From Streptomycetaceae bacterium (GTDB lineage: Bacteria > Actinomycetota > Actinomycetes > Nanopelagicales > Nanopelagicaceae), in NCBI GenBank assembly GCA_027488165.1, contig JAIYCF010000136.1:1-32195 (forward strand): a stretch of 32,195 nucleotides of DNA, read 5' to 3'. A program made the position numbers and the translations under genes. Below the pieces are notes generated by a model that was not told the origin of the DNA, did not search any database, and worked only from the letters and a program-made list of their open reading frames with translations. Positions 14,823 through 22,510 of the stretch are shown one piece after another. The stretch's first letter is position 1. The number at the start of each line of letters is the position of its first letter.

Positions 14823-16043
14823 ATGCGCCGCGAATTAAGGGAGCTCCACTCCCACCCAGGATTTACCGCACTGGCTACCTCGCGCTTTATCTCCAATGTG
14901 GGAAATGGAATCTCACCGGTTGCCCTCGCCTTTGGGGTTCTAGCGCTGCCAGGGGCCACCGGAAAAGATTTGAGCATCGTTATGGCCGCGCGCATGTTTC
15001 CGATGGTCGCCTTAATGTTATTTGGCGGAGTCATCGGAGATCGGTTTAAGCGAAATCGCATCGTTGGTGGCGCAGATATTTTGGGAAGCGGATTTGCTGC
15101 GCTAAGTGCGATCTCTTTAATCATCAATAATTCCAACGTCTTCTTCTTGGCTTTAATGGGCGCTCTTTTCGGAATTTTAAATGCCCTCTGGTGGCCAGCT
15201 ATGTCCGGCGTACTGCCAGAAATTCTCCCTAAAGAGAAGTTGCAGCATGGAAATGCAGTAATCGCGATGACTACCAATATTGGTTATGTATTCGGCGCGC
15301 TGCTGGGTGGAACCCTGGTCACCCTTTTTGGTTCAGGCTGGGCGCTATTAGTTGATGCGATCTCGTTCTTTATTGCCGGAGTACTTGTCTGGAATCTAGA
15401 TCTACCAAAGATAATTCGTGAAAACAAGAATTCGATGTTTCATGATTTGAAAGCTGGCTGGCGCGAATTCTCTTCTCGCTCTTGGGTAGTAACCATTGTT
15501 ATCTCATTTGCCCTCATTAATTTAGCCTTCGAATCAATGCTGCAAATACTTGGGCCGCTTAAGTATTCAGAAATTGCGAACGGACCAAAATTCTGGTCAT
15601 TTAACTTAGCGGCTCTAACTTTGGGCATGCTTTCAGGTAGCTTAATTTCTCTGAAAATTCGCTTTGCTCGGCCACTTCTATTTGCGATGTTGATTATTGC
15701 AGCTGCATCGATTTGGGATTTTTCGTTGGCGATAAGCGCTCCACTCTGGGTATCACTGATCTGTGCATTCCTTGCAGGTATTGCTATAGATATATTCACC
15801 GTAGTTTGGAATACCTCGCTGCAATCACATATTCCAGAAGAGTCATATTCGCGAGTTGTTGCATATGACGCCTTAGGTTCTTTTGGTTTATCACCCATCG
15901 GAATCGCCGCGGCCGGGCCACTTGCGCACGCCTTCGGTGTAAGCACAATGATCTATGTGACAGGCTCAATCGCCTTATTCGCAGCCCTCGCCTCACTAAC
16001 TGTTAAATCAGTACGAGGGTTAAAACCTGTTGCCAACCCCTAG
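14823..16043 (+). CDS. MFS transporter, probable drug or metabolite exporter
   Basis: 406 residues with about twelve hydrophobic helices. The intracellular loop motif A appears as GGVIGDRFKRNR at 68-79, between helices 2 and 3, which is standard for the major facilitator superfamily. The overall pattern (N-terminal HPGFTALATSRFISNVGNGISPVALAF and NALWWPAMSGVLPEILPKEKL) resembles the EntS/MFS_3 group of efflux proteins. The substrate cannot be told. It is divergent from rhodopsin and followed 9 bases later by a PAQR-family gene on the same strand. Confidence 0.88.
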   Translation: MRRELRELHSHPGFTALATSRFISNVGNGISPVALAFGVLALPGATGKDLSIVMAARMFPMVALMLFGGVIGDRFKRNRIVGGADILGSGFAALSAISLIINNSNVFFLALMGALFGILNALWWPAMSGVLPEILPKEKLQHGNAVIAMTTNIGYVFGALLGGTLVTLFGSGWALLVDAISFFIAGVLVWNLDLPKIIRENKNSMFHDLKAGWREFSSRSWVVTIVISFALINLAFESMLQILGPLKYSEIANGPKFWSFNLAALTLGMLSGSLISLKIRFARPLLFAMLIIAAASIWDFSLAISAPLWVSLICAFLAGIAIDIFTVVWNTSLQSHIPEESYSRVVAYDALGSFGLSPIGIAAAGPLAHAFGVSTMIYVTGSIALFAALASLTVKSVRGLKPVANP

Positions 16044-16046
16044 AGT
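16041..16046 (+). promoter_or_regulatory. Candidate -10 element of the hemolysin III gene
   Basis: TAGAGT, then TGATTC, then ATG. The box overlaps the TAG stop codon of the MFS gene, so it would be an internal promoter of a two-gene unit. No Shine-Dalgarno is present. Confidence 0.42.
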
Positions 16047-16052
16047 TGATTC

Positions 16053-16721
16053 ATGAGTAAAGAGGCGAGCGAGCGCGAAAAGTTAGCAGCGGTAGCTCCG
16101 CCAAAGTTGCGTGGCTGGTTTCACTTAGCGGCAACTCCGATCGTAATCATCGCTTCGCTAGTTTTATTTATATTAAGTAAGAACTCGCTTAAATTTGCCG
16201 TTGCTCTTTATTCAATAACCGCGATCATGCTCTTTAGCGTTTCTGCGATCTATCACCGCGTTCCTTGGTCACCTGCCAAGAAGAAAATTTGGCGCCGCTG
16301 GGATCACGCAAATATCAATCTATTGATCGCCGGTTCCTACACTCCGTTTGCAGTAACCCTTCTGGAAGGCAACGATCGAACCATCTTGCTTAGCGTTGTC
16401 TGGATCGGTGCGCTATTGGGAGTTGCGATGCGCATCTTTTGGGTGGGCGCTCCACGTTGGCTATATGTAGCTAACTATTTACTTTTAGGTTGGGTTGCCA
16501 TTGTTTACACGCCACAGCTTTATAAAGAAGGTGGTCTCTGGGTCCTTCTTCCAGTCGTTATTGGTGGGCTGCTCTATTCCATTGGTGCAATTTTCTATGC
16601 GCTAAAGCGCCCTGGACGCGCTGCAAAGTACTTCGGATTTCATGAGCTTTTCCATATATTCGTGCTCGCCGCTTGGGTTTCGCAGTACCTAGCGGTCTCC
16701 TTCGCAATCTACCGCGACTAA
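16053..16721 (+). CDS. Hemolysin III / PAQR-family membrane protein
   Basis: 222 residues, seven predicted helices, normal for bacterial YqfA/TrhA-type proteins. The zinc-site residues of the PAQR superfamily are visible: S64 and H68 in SAIYHR, D84 in DHANI, and H197 and H201 in FHELFH. This is the same S-x3-H, D, H-x3-H set as adiponectin receptors. Members are proposed to be membrane hydrolases or to tune membrane fluidity; the hemolysin name is historical. It sits 9 bases after the MFS gene and may be co-transcribed as well as starting from its own box. Confidence 0.92.
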   Translation: MSKEASEREKLAAVAPPKLRGWFHLAATPIVIIASLVLFILSKNSLKFAVALYSITAIMLFSVSAIYHRVPWSPAKKKIWRRWDHANINLLIAGSYTPFAVTLLEGNDRTILLSVVWIGALLGVAMRIFWVGAPRWLYVANYLLLGWVAIVYTPQLYKEGGLWVLLPVVIGGLLYSIGAIFYALKRPGRAAKYFGFHELFHIFVLAAWVSQYLAVSFAIYRD

Positions 16722-16733
16722 ATCACCCCACTT

Positions 16734-16761
16734 TTGGACTATGCAGGCTTTGCTCTAATCT
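16734..16761 (+). promoter_or_regulatory. Promoter of the coiled-coil gene (-35 and -10), leaderless start
   Basis: TTGGAC (16734-16739), a 16-base spacer and TAATCT (16756-16761), then AGCCCT and ATG. This is the only TANNNT box in the window with a recognisable -35 hexamer, which supports reading the others as promoters. Confidence 0.6.
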
Positions 16762-16767
16762 AGCCCT

Positions 16768-17571
16768 ATGGCTGAGAAGAATAGTTTCCTTAATTGGGTT
16801 GGATTTAAAGAGAGCGAAAGCGCTGCTCCAAGTTCGGTAGATCGCATCCGCGAACTCGAATCACAACTAAATGACCTTCGTTCTCGTCGCGATATCACTT
16901 CCTTAAGCAAGGAAGAGTTTGAAATCCTCGCAACAGAAACTGCGATGTCGATGATCAAGTCAGCGCAAGCTCGCGAATCAAAAGCCTATGCATCTTCAGA
17001 GCGCGTTGTTCTTGAAGCAACTCGTCAGGCAAAAGATGCCATCGAAGGCGCTGAAACTAAAGCTCGCACAATTTTATCTGGCGCTGAAGCGCGCGGTCGC
17101 AAGTACATAACTGCAGCTGAAGCAGAGGCGGCAGAGCGCCTTTCTTCTGTAGAACGTGAAGCGCAAGCAATCTTTGATGAAAAACGTCGCGAAGCAGCAG
17201 CGCTTGCCCAAGCAGCGCGTCGCGAAGGCGAGCGCATCATAGTTGCGGCAACTGGTGAAGTCGCTGAATACCGCCAATGGTTAAGCGGAGTTATCGCAGA
17301 AGCTGAACGACTCTACAAAATTCAGACCCAATCTCTAGATGCTGCAGAGCAAGCTATTTCTCAGAGCCGCTCTCGCTTAGATAGCGCATTTGAAAGACTT
17401 GCTAATCTTCACAAGAGCGTAAATGAAAACTTAAATGCAGATAACTCAGTAATTGATACTGGGCCAAAGAAGGTTATAAGTCAGCGCACCAAGCCAGCCC
17501 TTGCTGCACCTGCAAAGAAATCTGCACCAAAAAAGAGCGCGGCTAAGAAAAAACCTGCCAAGCGCCGGTAA
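16768..17571 (+). CDS. Coiled-coil protein with Lys/Ala-rich basic tail (DivIVA/AtpF-like helix)
   Basis: 267 residues. Residues 20-40 (SSVDRIRELESQLNDLR) and a continuous Ala/Glu/Arg-rich stretch at about 55-215 predict one long coiled coil, broken by an aromatic segment EYRQWLSGVIAEAERLY. The last about 30 residues, with AAPAKKSAPKKSAAKKKPAKRR-like composition, are histone-H1-like and should bind nucleic acid or acidic polymers. There is no membrane helix. DivIVA-type polar scaffolds have similar long coils, but the short N-terminal DivIVA membrane-binding motif is not clear. The acyltransferase gene follows after 5 bases, suggesting co-expression. Function is not assigned. Confidence 0.75.
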   Translation: MAEKNSFLNWVGFKESESAAPSSVDRIRELESQLNDLRSRRDITSLSKEEFEILATETAMSMIKSAQARESKAYASSERVVLEATRQAKDAIEGAETKARTILSGAEARGRKYITAAEAEAAERLSSVEREAQAIFDEKRREAAALAQAARREGERIIVAATGEVAEYRQWLSGVIAEAERLYKIQTQSLDAAEQAISQSRSRLDSAFERLANLHKSVNENLNADNSVIDTGPKKVISQRTKPALAAPAKKSAPKKSAAKKKPAKRR

Positions 17572-17576
17572 TTAAT

Positions 17577-19331
17577 ATGGCTACCAAACGCGGTATCCAA
17601 TACATCCCTGCAATTGATGGACTGCGCGCTGTCGCAGTAATTGCGGTAATGCTCTATCACCTTGGTCTGGAATGGATTCCGGGTGGATTTCTTGGAGTCG
17701 ATCTCTTCTTTGTTATCTCTGGTTATGTAATTACTCGCTTGCTTCTTGATTCAATTCAACAGCGTGGCGGTTTAGATCTGCGCGATTTTTATATGGCGCG
17801 AATTCGTAGATTGCTTCCGCCGCTGTTGTTTATGTTGATTGTGACCTCAATTGTGGTTGGGCTTTGGGCTCCTGATACAACTAAGAAATTCTTAACCGAT
17901 GCCCCTTTCTCAATCTTTGGCGGCATGAACTGGTGGCTAGTATTTAATGAGCAGGATTACTTTGAAAGTAGTGGCCGGCCGCCACTTCTTCAGCACACCT
18001 GGTCTCTAGCTGTTGAGGCCCAGTTCTACTTAATCTGGCCGCTTATTCTCCTTTTGGTGCTCCGCTTCTTCGGCAAGAAACTGATTTCTGTTGCAGCTCT
18101 GGTAATTGCAATGACATCGGGAATCGTCTTGATGTTGGTCTCCTTCCAAGTAGATTCTTCAAATACTTCAAAAGTTAGCCATATTTACTTTGGTACAGAT
18201 ACCCACAGCATCGGTCTCTTCTTGGGTGCAGCGCTTGCAGTTAGTTGGATCCCCCAGAATTTCCGTCCCGAAGTTAGCCGTAGAGCGCAAGATTTCATCG
18301 ACGGTGTTGGCGTCTTTGGTTTTGTCGGAATCCTGGCCACCTTCTTACTCATCGATCAATCAAATCCTGCGCTTTACCGAATCGCTTTTCCATTAGCCGG
18401 AATCTTTGGTACCGCAATTCTGATTTCAATTGTGCATCCCGCATCTCGCTTTGCACCACTTTTGCGCAATCGCGTTCTCCTTTGGATTGGAGAGCGCTCT
18501 TATGCAATTTACTTGTGGCACTGGGTGATCTTTCAAATCTCGCGCCCGCAAGTTGATCTAGATGGTGAAGATTGGGCGCTCTTTACTTTGCGAATCTTGG
18601 TGGTGCTCGCATTAGCCGATATTTCTCTACGGCTCGTGGAACTACCAATTAGAAGTGGCGCTGTTGCTTACTGGTTTAAAGGAATGAAGTACCGCACTCC
18701 GTACGTGCGCAAACGGCAGAAAATTGTCGTTTGGTTTGCTTCTACATACATTCTTCTGTTGGCGGCAACTATCTCCTTGAATGCCCTGATTGAAATTGAA
18801 GATAAGAACAAGGCGTTAGCGCAGTCGTTAAAGGATGCAAATAGGCCAATCACAGCGATTGTAGATAGCGCTGATCCGGGCTTGTGGGTAACAGGTGATT
18901 CAGTAATTCTTGGTATTAGATCTGAAATTGAGGCCAACCACCCAATTGCCTTGATTAACGCTCGCGTAGGCCGACAAGCGCCTGAATTGCTAGAAGTTAT
19001 GAAGGTAGATGGCGAAAAGGTGAAGAGCTCAACAGTTGTATTCAACTTAGGAAACAACAACGCGCTAACTCGCGATCAAGTTGTCGATATTTTTGAAGCG
19101 GTGAAATCTGCTCCTAAGGCGATCGTGGTTAACACCGCGGTTCCACGACCTTGGAAAGAGGCTAATAACGCCTTGATTAACGAGGTCGCAGCGAACTATT
19201 CCAATATCTCAATAATTCCGTGGGATCAGATTTCTCAAGGCCGCACCGAATACTTCGCTCCCGATGGTGTGCATCTAGTGCCAGCAGGAGTTCGTGCCTA
19301 CGTCGCCGCTATCGAAACAAAACTTACTTAA
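17577..19331 (+). CDS. Acyltransferase-3 (OafA/OatA-type) with C-terminal SGNH domain
   Basis: 584 residues. The N-terminal ten-helix acyltransferase-3 domain begins YIPAIDGLRAVAVIAVMLYHLG with the conserved H28, followed by FLGVDLFFVISGY and ARIRRLLPPL. A single helix near 385-402 leads to an extracytoplasmic SGNH hydrolase domain: GDS at 440-442 gives the nucleophile S442, NLGNN at 490-494 the block III Asn, and D563 and H566 (DGVH) the catalytic pair. Such proteins pass acetyl groups across the membrane to surface polysaccharide or peptidoglycan. It follows the coiled-coil gene closely and ends at a strong shared terminator. Confidence 0.93.
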   Translation: MATKRGIQYIPAIDGLRAVAVIAVMLYHLGLEWIPGGFLGVDLFFVISGYVITRLLLDSIQQRGGLDLRDFYMARIRRLLPPLLFMLIVTSIVVGLWAPDTTKKFLTDAPFSIFGGMNWWLVFNEQDYFESSGRPPLLQHTWSLAVEAQFYLIWPLILLLVLRFFGKKLISVAALVIAMTSGIVLMLVSFQVDSSNTSKVSHIYFGTDTHSIGLFLGAALAVSWIPQNFRPEVSRRAQDFIDGVGVFGFVGILATFLLIDQSNPALYRIAFPLAGIFGTAILISIVHPASRFAPLLRNRVLLWIGERSYAIYLWHWVIFQISRPQVDLDGEDWALFTLRILVVLALADISLRLVELPIRSGAVAYWFKGMKYRTPYVRKRQKIVVWFASTYILLLAATISLNALIEIEDKNKALAQSLKDANRPITAIVDSADPGLWVTGDSVILGIRSEIEANHPIALINARVGRQAPELLEVMKVDGEKVKSSTVVFNLGNNNALTRDQVVDIFEAVKSAPKAIVVNTAVPRPWKEANNALINEVAANYSNISIIPWDQISQGRTEYFAPDGVHLVPAGVRAYVAAIETKLT

Positions 19332-19339
19332 TTAGGATA

Positions 19340-19378
19340 AAAAAATAACCCCCACCAAATTGGTGAGGGTTATTTTTT
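19340..19378. terminator. Bidirectional Rho-independent terminator between convergent genes
   Basis: Arms AAAAAATAACCC (19340-19351) and GGGTTATTTTTT (19367-19378), then CACCA/TGGTG inside one C-A mismatch, with a 3-base loop. Each strand ends in a T run. It serves the acyltransferase gene on the plus strand and the FN3 protein gene on the minus strand. Confidence 0.93.
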
Positions 19379-19383
19379 ATAAA

Positions 19384-20241
19384 TTACTCGAACTGACCGG
19401 CGAATCCAAATGCCTTGGCAGTTGCGATTTGACCATCTGAGTACATTGATGAAACTCGGAATGATGTTGAACTATCAGTTGAAGCCTTTGTGAATTCAAT
19501 TGAGAGTTGATCTGCTGGAAGAACACCGGCTTCTCTCCACTCGCCCATACCTGAGCGAACTTCAAACTTATAACCAGTTAGACCAGCAGTTGCAGCTGGC
19601 GCCTTCCATGTAATAACCATTACTGACTTAGATGAATCTTTCCAGTTTCCGATAAAGCGACCTGGCGCTGCAACTGCAGCAACTGCTTCACCTGTTGCAG
19701 CTGGCTCAGTTGCCTCTGGAGTTGCTTCCTCTGACATCTCTGGCGCTGCTGATTCAGTTGCTGTCGCTGATGCTGATGCAACTGGCGCAACGTCATCGCC
19801 ATCTGATGCAGGACGTGAGATAACAACGATTGCAAGAAGCGCGATACCGATGATTGCTGCGATCAATACACGAGGTGATGTTGATTGCTTTGGCGCTGCA
19901 CTTGGCTTAGCCGCTGGCGCAACCTTTGGTGCAGGAGTTGTTGAAACGCTTACTGAAGCAGGGCGCTTAACTCCACCAACTGGTACTGGTGGGACTACAA
20001 AGTTATTAGCTGATGCAGATTTCTTAACTGCACTCTTCTTACGCGCTGGTGCTTTCTTAGCGGCCTTCTTCACAACCTTCTTGGCTGCGGCCTTCTTCTT
20101 TGCAGGCGCTTTCTTAGCAGCCTTCTTCACAACCTTCTTGGCTGCGGCCTTCTTCTTAGCTGGAGCCTTCTTGGCAACCTTCTTCACAACTTTTTTCGCT
20201 GCGGCCTTCTTCTTAGCCGGTGCTTTCTTCTTAACTGCCAC
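19384..20241 (-). CDS. Membrane protein: histone-H1-like basic N-half, one TM helix, FN3-like C-half
   Basis: 285 residues. Residues 4-75 are Lys/Ala/Pro repeats of histone H1 C-terminal type (three 19-residue units). A Pro/Ala/Ser linker follows. A single helix at 125-141 (VLIAAIIGIALLAIVVI) is preceded by PR and followed by acidic DGDD. An Ala/Thr/Glu spacer runs to about 190, and a fibronectin-III-like domain occupies about 193-285 (VMVITWKAPAATAGLTGYKFEV, SFRVSSMYSDG). By the positive-inside rule the basic half is cytoplasmic. The GTG start has AAAGGAG seven bases upstream. It might tether nucleoid or another polyanion to the membrane; this is inference from architecture. Confidence 0.78.
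   Translation of the reverse strand: MAVKKKAPAKKKAAAKKVVKKVAKKAPAKKKAAAKKVVKKAAKKAPAKKKAAAKKVVKKAAKKAPARKKSAVKKSASANNFVVPPVPVGGVKRPASVSVSTTPAPKVAPAAKPSAAPKQSTSPRVLIAAIIGIALLAIVVISRPASDGDDVAPVASASATATESAAPEMSEEATPEATEPAATGEAVAAVAAPGRFIGNWKDSSKSVMVITWKAPAATAGLTGYKFEVRSGMGEWREAGVLPADQLSIEFTKASTDSSTSFRVSSMYSDGQIATAKAFGFAGQFE
20059..20229 (-). repeat. Three tandem 57-bp units encoding the Lys/Ala repeats
   Basis: Three units of 19 codons (K-K-A-P-A-K-K-K-A-A-A-K-K-V-V-K-K-x-A), followed by a decayed fourth (KKAPARKKSAVKKS). The units are nearly identical at DNA level, for example the shared cttcttcacaaccttcttgg, pointing to recent expansion or homogenisation. Copy number may vary between strains. 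Confidence 0.88.
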
Positions 20242-20302
20242 GATGTGACTCCTTTGAAAATTGGAAACGATCAGGGTTTGAACTAACTCGTATAGGCCAA
20301 GT

Positions 20303-20935
20303 TTAGCCTAGGGAGTTGAGCAAATTGATGACATGGGGTGCTATAGCGCGGAGTGATTTTCCGCGATGGCTTATCGCATCCTTCTCCTCCGCGCTCATTT
20401 GTGCGCTAGATATTGAGTAACCATCAGGACGGAAAATTGGATCGTAGCCAAATCCCTGATCCCCAATCGGCTCACGCAGTATCCAACCTTCGAACTTTCC
20501 TTCTTCAACGTGGGTGCGGCCATCGGGCAAAGCCAGTGCCGCAACGCAAGTGAAGTGTGCGCTGCGCTTCTCATCTGGAACATCTGCAAGTGAGGTCAAA
20601 ACTTTTGCAATGTTTGCTTTGTCATCACCATGGCTTCCCGCCCAGCGCGCAGAGAATACTCCAGGATCACCATTTAAATAATCAACGCAAAGTCCGCTGT
20701 CGTCTGCAATCGCCGGAATTCCTGATGCTTCACACATCTCACGCGCCTTTAACAAAGCATTCTCTTCAAAAGTTGAACCGGTTTCATCAACATCATGGAG
20801 GTTAGGAAATTGATCAAGGCCTACTAATTCAATCTGCCCTGCAGCAATGTCTTCCAAGATTCGACGAAACTCTTCGATCTTGCCTTTATTGCGCGTTGCG
20901 AGAAGTAATTTATGAGGAGTTTGTGTTGAACTCAC
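20303..20935 (-). CDS. rdgB: Non-canonical purine NTP pyrophosphatase (RdgB/HAM1)
   Basis: 210 residues. It hydrolyses dITP, XTP and ITP to monophosphates, keeping deaminated purines out of DNA and RNA. Signature segments are intact: LLATRNKGKIEEFRRIL at the N-terminus, TFEENALLKA, IADDSGLCVDYLNGDPGVFSARWAG and GFGYDPIF. The start is GTG overlapping the rph stop (GTGA), so translation is coupled. The rph-rdgB pairing is widely conserved, including Rv1340-Rv1341. A weak TAGGC/GCCTA hairpin overlaps its stop, and no good terminator follows. Confidence 0.96.
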   Translation of the reverse strand: MSSTQTPHKLLLATRNKGKIEEFRRILEDIAAGQIELVGLDQFPNLHDVDETGSTFEENALLKAREMCEASGIPAIADDSGLCVDYLNGDPGVFSARWAGSHGDDKANIAKVLTSLADVPDEKRSAHFTCVAALALPDGRTHVEEGKFEGWILREPIGDQGFGYDPIFRPDGYSISSAQMSAEEKDAISHRGKSLRAIAPHVINLLNSLG

Positions 20936-21657
20936 TTGGCTAGTGCGGCCTTTTGAATTTCGCCGAGTTCTACACAGCCAGCGACTGCGAGATCAAGAAG
21001 TGAATCAAGTAAGTTGCGATCAAATGGCACGCCTTCGGCAGTTCCTTGAACTTCGATAAAGCGCCCATCGCCACTGCAGACAACGTTCATATCGGTATCG
21101 GCGCGCACATCTTCTTCGTAGCAAAGATCGAGCATTGGAACACCATCAATGATTCCAACAGAGACTGCGGCAACGGAATCACTTAACGGCTTTGAATCTG
21201 CCTTGATATGGCCTTGTGACTTCGCCCAAGAAATTGCATCAGCGAGAGCAACATAAGCACCTGTAATTGCCGCAGTGCGTGTTCCGCCATCTGCCTGCAA
21301 GACATCGCAGTCAATAACAATTGTGTTTTCGCCAAGTTCCTTCATATCCACAATCGCACGAAGTGAACGACCGACTAGGCGCGAGATTTCTTGAGTGCGT
21401 CCGCCGAGCTTTCCCTTAACGCTTTCACGATCAGAACGGGTGTGAGTTGCACGTGGCAACATTGCATATTCCGAAGTTACCCAACCTTTTCCAGAATCTT
21501 TTAACCAACGTGGAACACCTGGCGTAAATGATGCAACGCAGAGAACACGAGTCTTTCCGAATTCAACCAAGACTGAGCCTTCAGCATGGTCTAACCATTT
21601 GCGCGTTACTTTAACTTCGCGCAGCTGGCTATTTGTTCTTCCGTCGTTGCGTGCCAT
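20932..21657 (-). CDS. rph: Ribonuclease PH
   Basis: 241 residues. It is a phosphorolytic 3'-5' exoribonuclease that trims tRNA 3' ends. The N-terminus RNDGRTNSQLREVKVTRKWLDHAEGSVLVEFGKT is the family hallmark. PRATHTRSDRE, GRTQEISRLVGRSLRA and CDVLQADGGTRTAAITGAYVAL cover the substrate and metal sites. GGAAG lies upstream of the ATG, and TAGAAT lies eight bases upstream, so a very short leader is possible. It has a 25-base gap to murI and lies in the same conserved block. Confidence 0.97.
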   Translation of the reverse strand: MARNDGRTNSQLREVKVTRKWLDHAEGSVLVEFGKTRVLCVASFTPGVPRWLKDSGKGWVTSEYAMLPRATHTRSDRESVKGKLGGRTQEISRLVGRSLRAIVDMKELGENTIVIDCDVLQADGGTRTAAITGAYVALADAISWAKSQGHIKADSKPLSDSVAAVSVGIIDGVPMLDLCYEEDVRADTDMNVVCSGDGRFIEVQGTAEGVPFDRNLLDSLLDLAVAGCVELGEIQKAALAK

Positions 21658-21682
21658 TGGCTTCCATTCTATTTATTCGGTT

Positions 21683-22486
21683 TTATCGGAGGTGATCTAT
21701 GTGTTGCACGGTACCCACTTCAGGTCCCAAGAATCGACGTGCCAAAACTTCGAATGCTGCCGAATCTCCGGTAGCTAAGAAGCGATGCGTTGCAGGGGTA
21801 GAAGATGGAGCGCGCAGCAGTGAATTTTCTACAAGTGTTCGGTAAAGATCTTTTGCAGTCTCTTCTGCGCTAGATACGAGTGAGACGTTATTGCCCATTA
21901 CATAGGAAATTACGCCTGTTAAAAGTGGGTAGTGGGTGCAACCTAATACCAAGGTATCTACATCAGCATCCATGACTGGCTTTAGGTATTCACGTGCGAC
22001 CTTAGTAATTGCCTCTCCTGATGTTTCACCGCGCTCAACAAATTCCACAAATAACGGGCAGGCGATCGAAGTAATTTCTAATTGTGGTGCCGCAGCAAAT
22101 GCATCTAAGTAAGCTTTCGAATCAATGGTTGCGCGTGTACCAATTACACCGATACGACCAGTGCGAGTAGCCGCAACTGCGCGACGAACTGCAGGTTGAA
22201 TCACTTCAATTACTGGAATGGAGTAACGCTCGCGGGCATCGCGCAACATCGCAGCACTTGCAGTGTTACAGGCGATTACCAAAGCTTTCACGCCTTGCTC
22301 AACTAGATAGTCGAGAGTTTCGAGTGCGAAGGTGCGAACTTCAGCAAGTGGTCTTGGACCATAAGGACCGCGCGCGGTATCGCCTACATAGAGCGTAGAT
22401 TCATTTGGAAGTTGGTCGAGAATTGCACGTGCGACGGTTAAACCGCCGACTCCTGAATCGAATATTCCGATTGGTGCATCGCTCAC
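21683..22486 (-). CDS. murI: Glutamate racemase
   Basis: 267 residues. It converts L- to D-glutamate for peptidoglycan. The catalytic cysteines are C73 in ACNTASA and C183 in GCTHYPLL; D10 in FDSGVGGLT is also conserved. The start is GTG with no Shine-Dalgarno and TAGTCT six bases before it. The C-terminus, with PEVGTVQHID, is typical of actinobacteria. Relative to M. tuberculosis the Rv1337 rhomboid gene between cysM and murI and the Rv1339 phosphodiesterase gene after murI are absent here. Confidence 0.96.
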   Translation of the reverse strand: MSDAPIGIFDSGVGGLTVARAILDQLPNESTLYVGDTARGPYGPRPLAEVRTFALETLDYLVEQGVKALVIACNTASAAMLRDARERYSIPVIEVIQPAVRRAVAATRTGRIGVIGTRATIDSKAYLDAFAAAPQLEITSIACPLFVEFVERGETSGEAITKVAREYLKPVMDADVDTLVLGCTHYPLLTGVISYVMGNNVSLVSSAEETAKDLYRTLVENSLLRAPSSTPATHRFLATGDSAAFEVLARRFLGPEVGTVQHIDHLR

Positions 22487-22492
22487 AGGGCA

Positions 22493-22498
22493 AGACTA
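22493..22498 (-). promoter_or_regulatory. Candidate -10 element of leaderless murI
   Basis: TAGTCT, then TGCCCT, then GTG. It lies in the 24-base gap after cysM and would be an internal promoter. The stretch CTTGCCCTGTGAG is identical at argS. Confidence 0.5.
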
Positions 22499-22510
22499 CC
22501 GCCTCACACC

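Noticed and set aside
19850..20248. Plus-strand open frame of 132 codons rich in Ala and Phe, looking like a membrane protein.
   Set aside because: It is the antisense of the Lys/Ala repeats (AAG/GCC codons read as CTT/GGC) in the H1-like gene.
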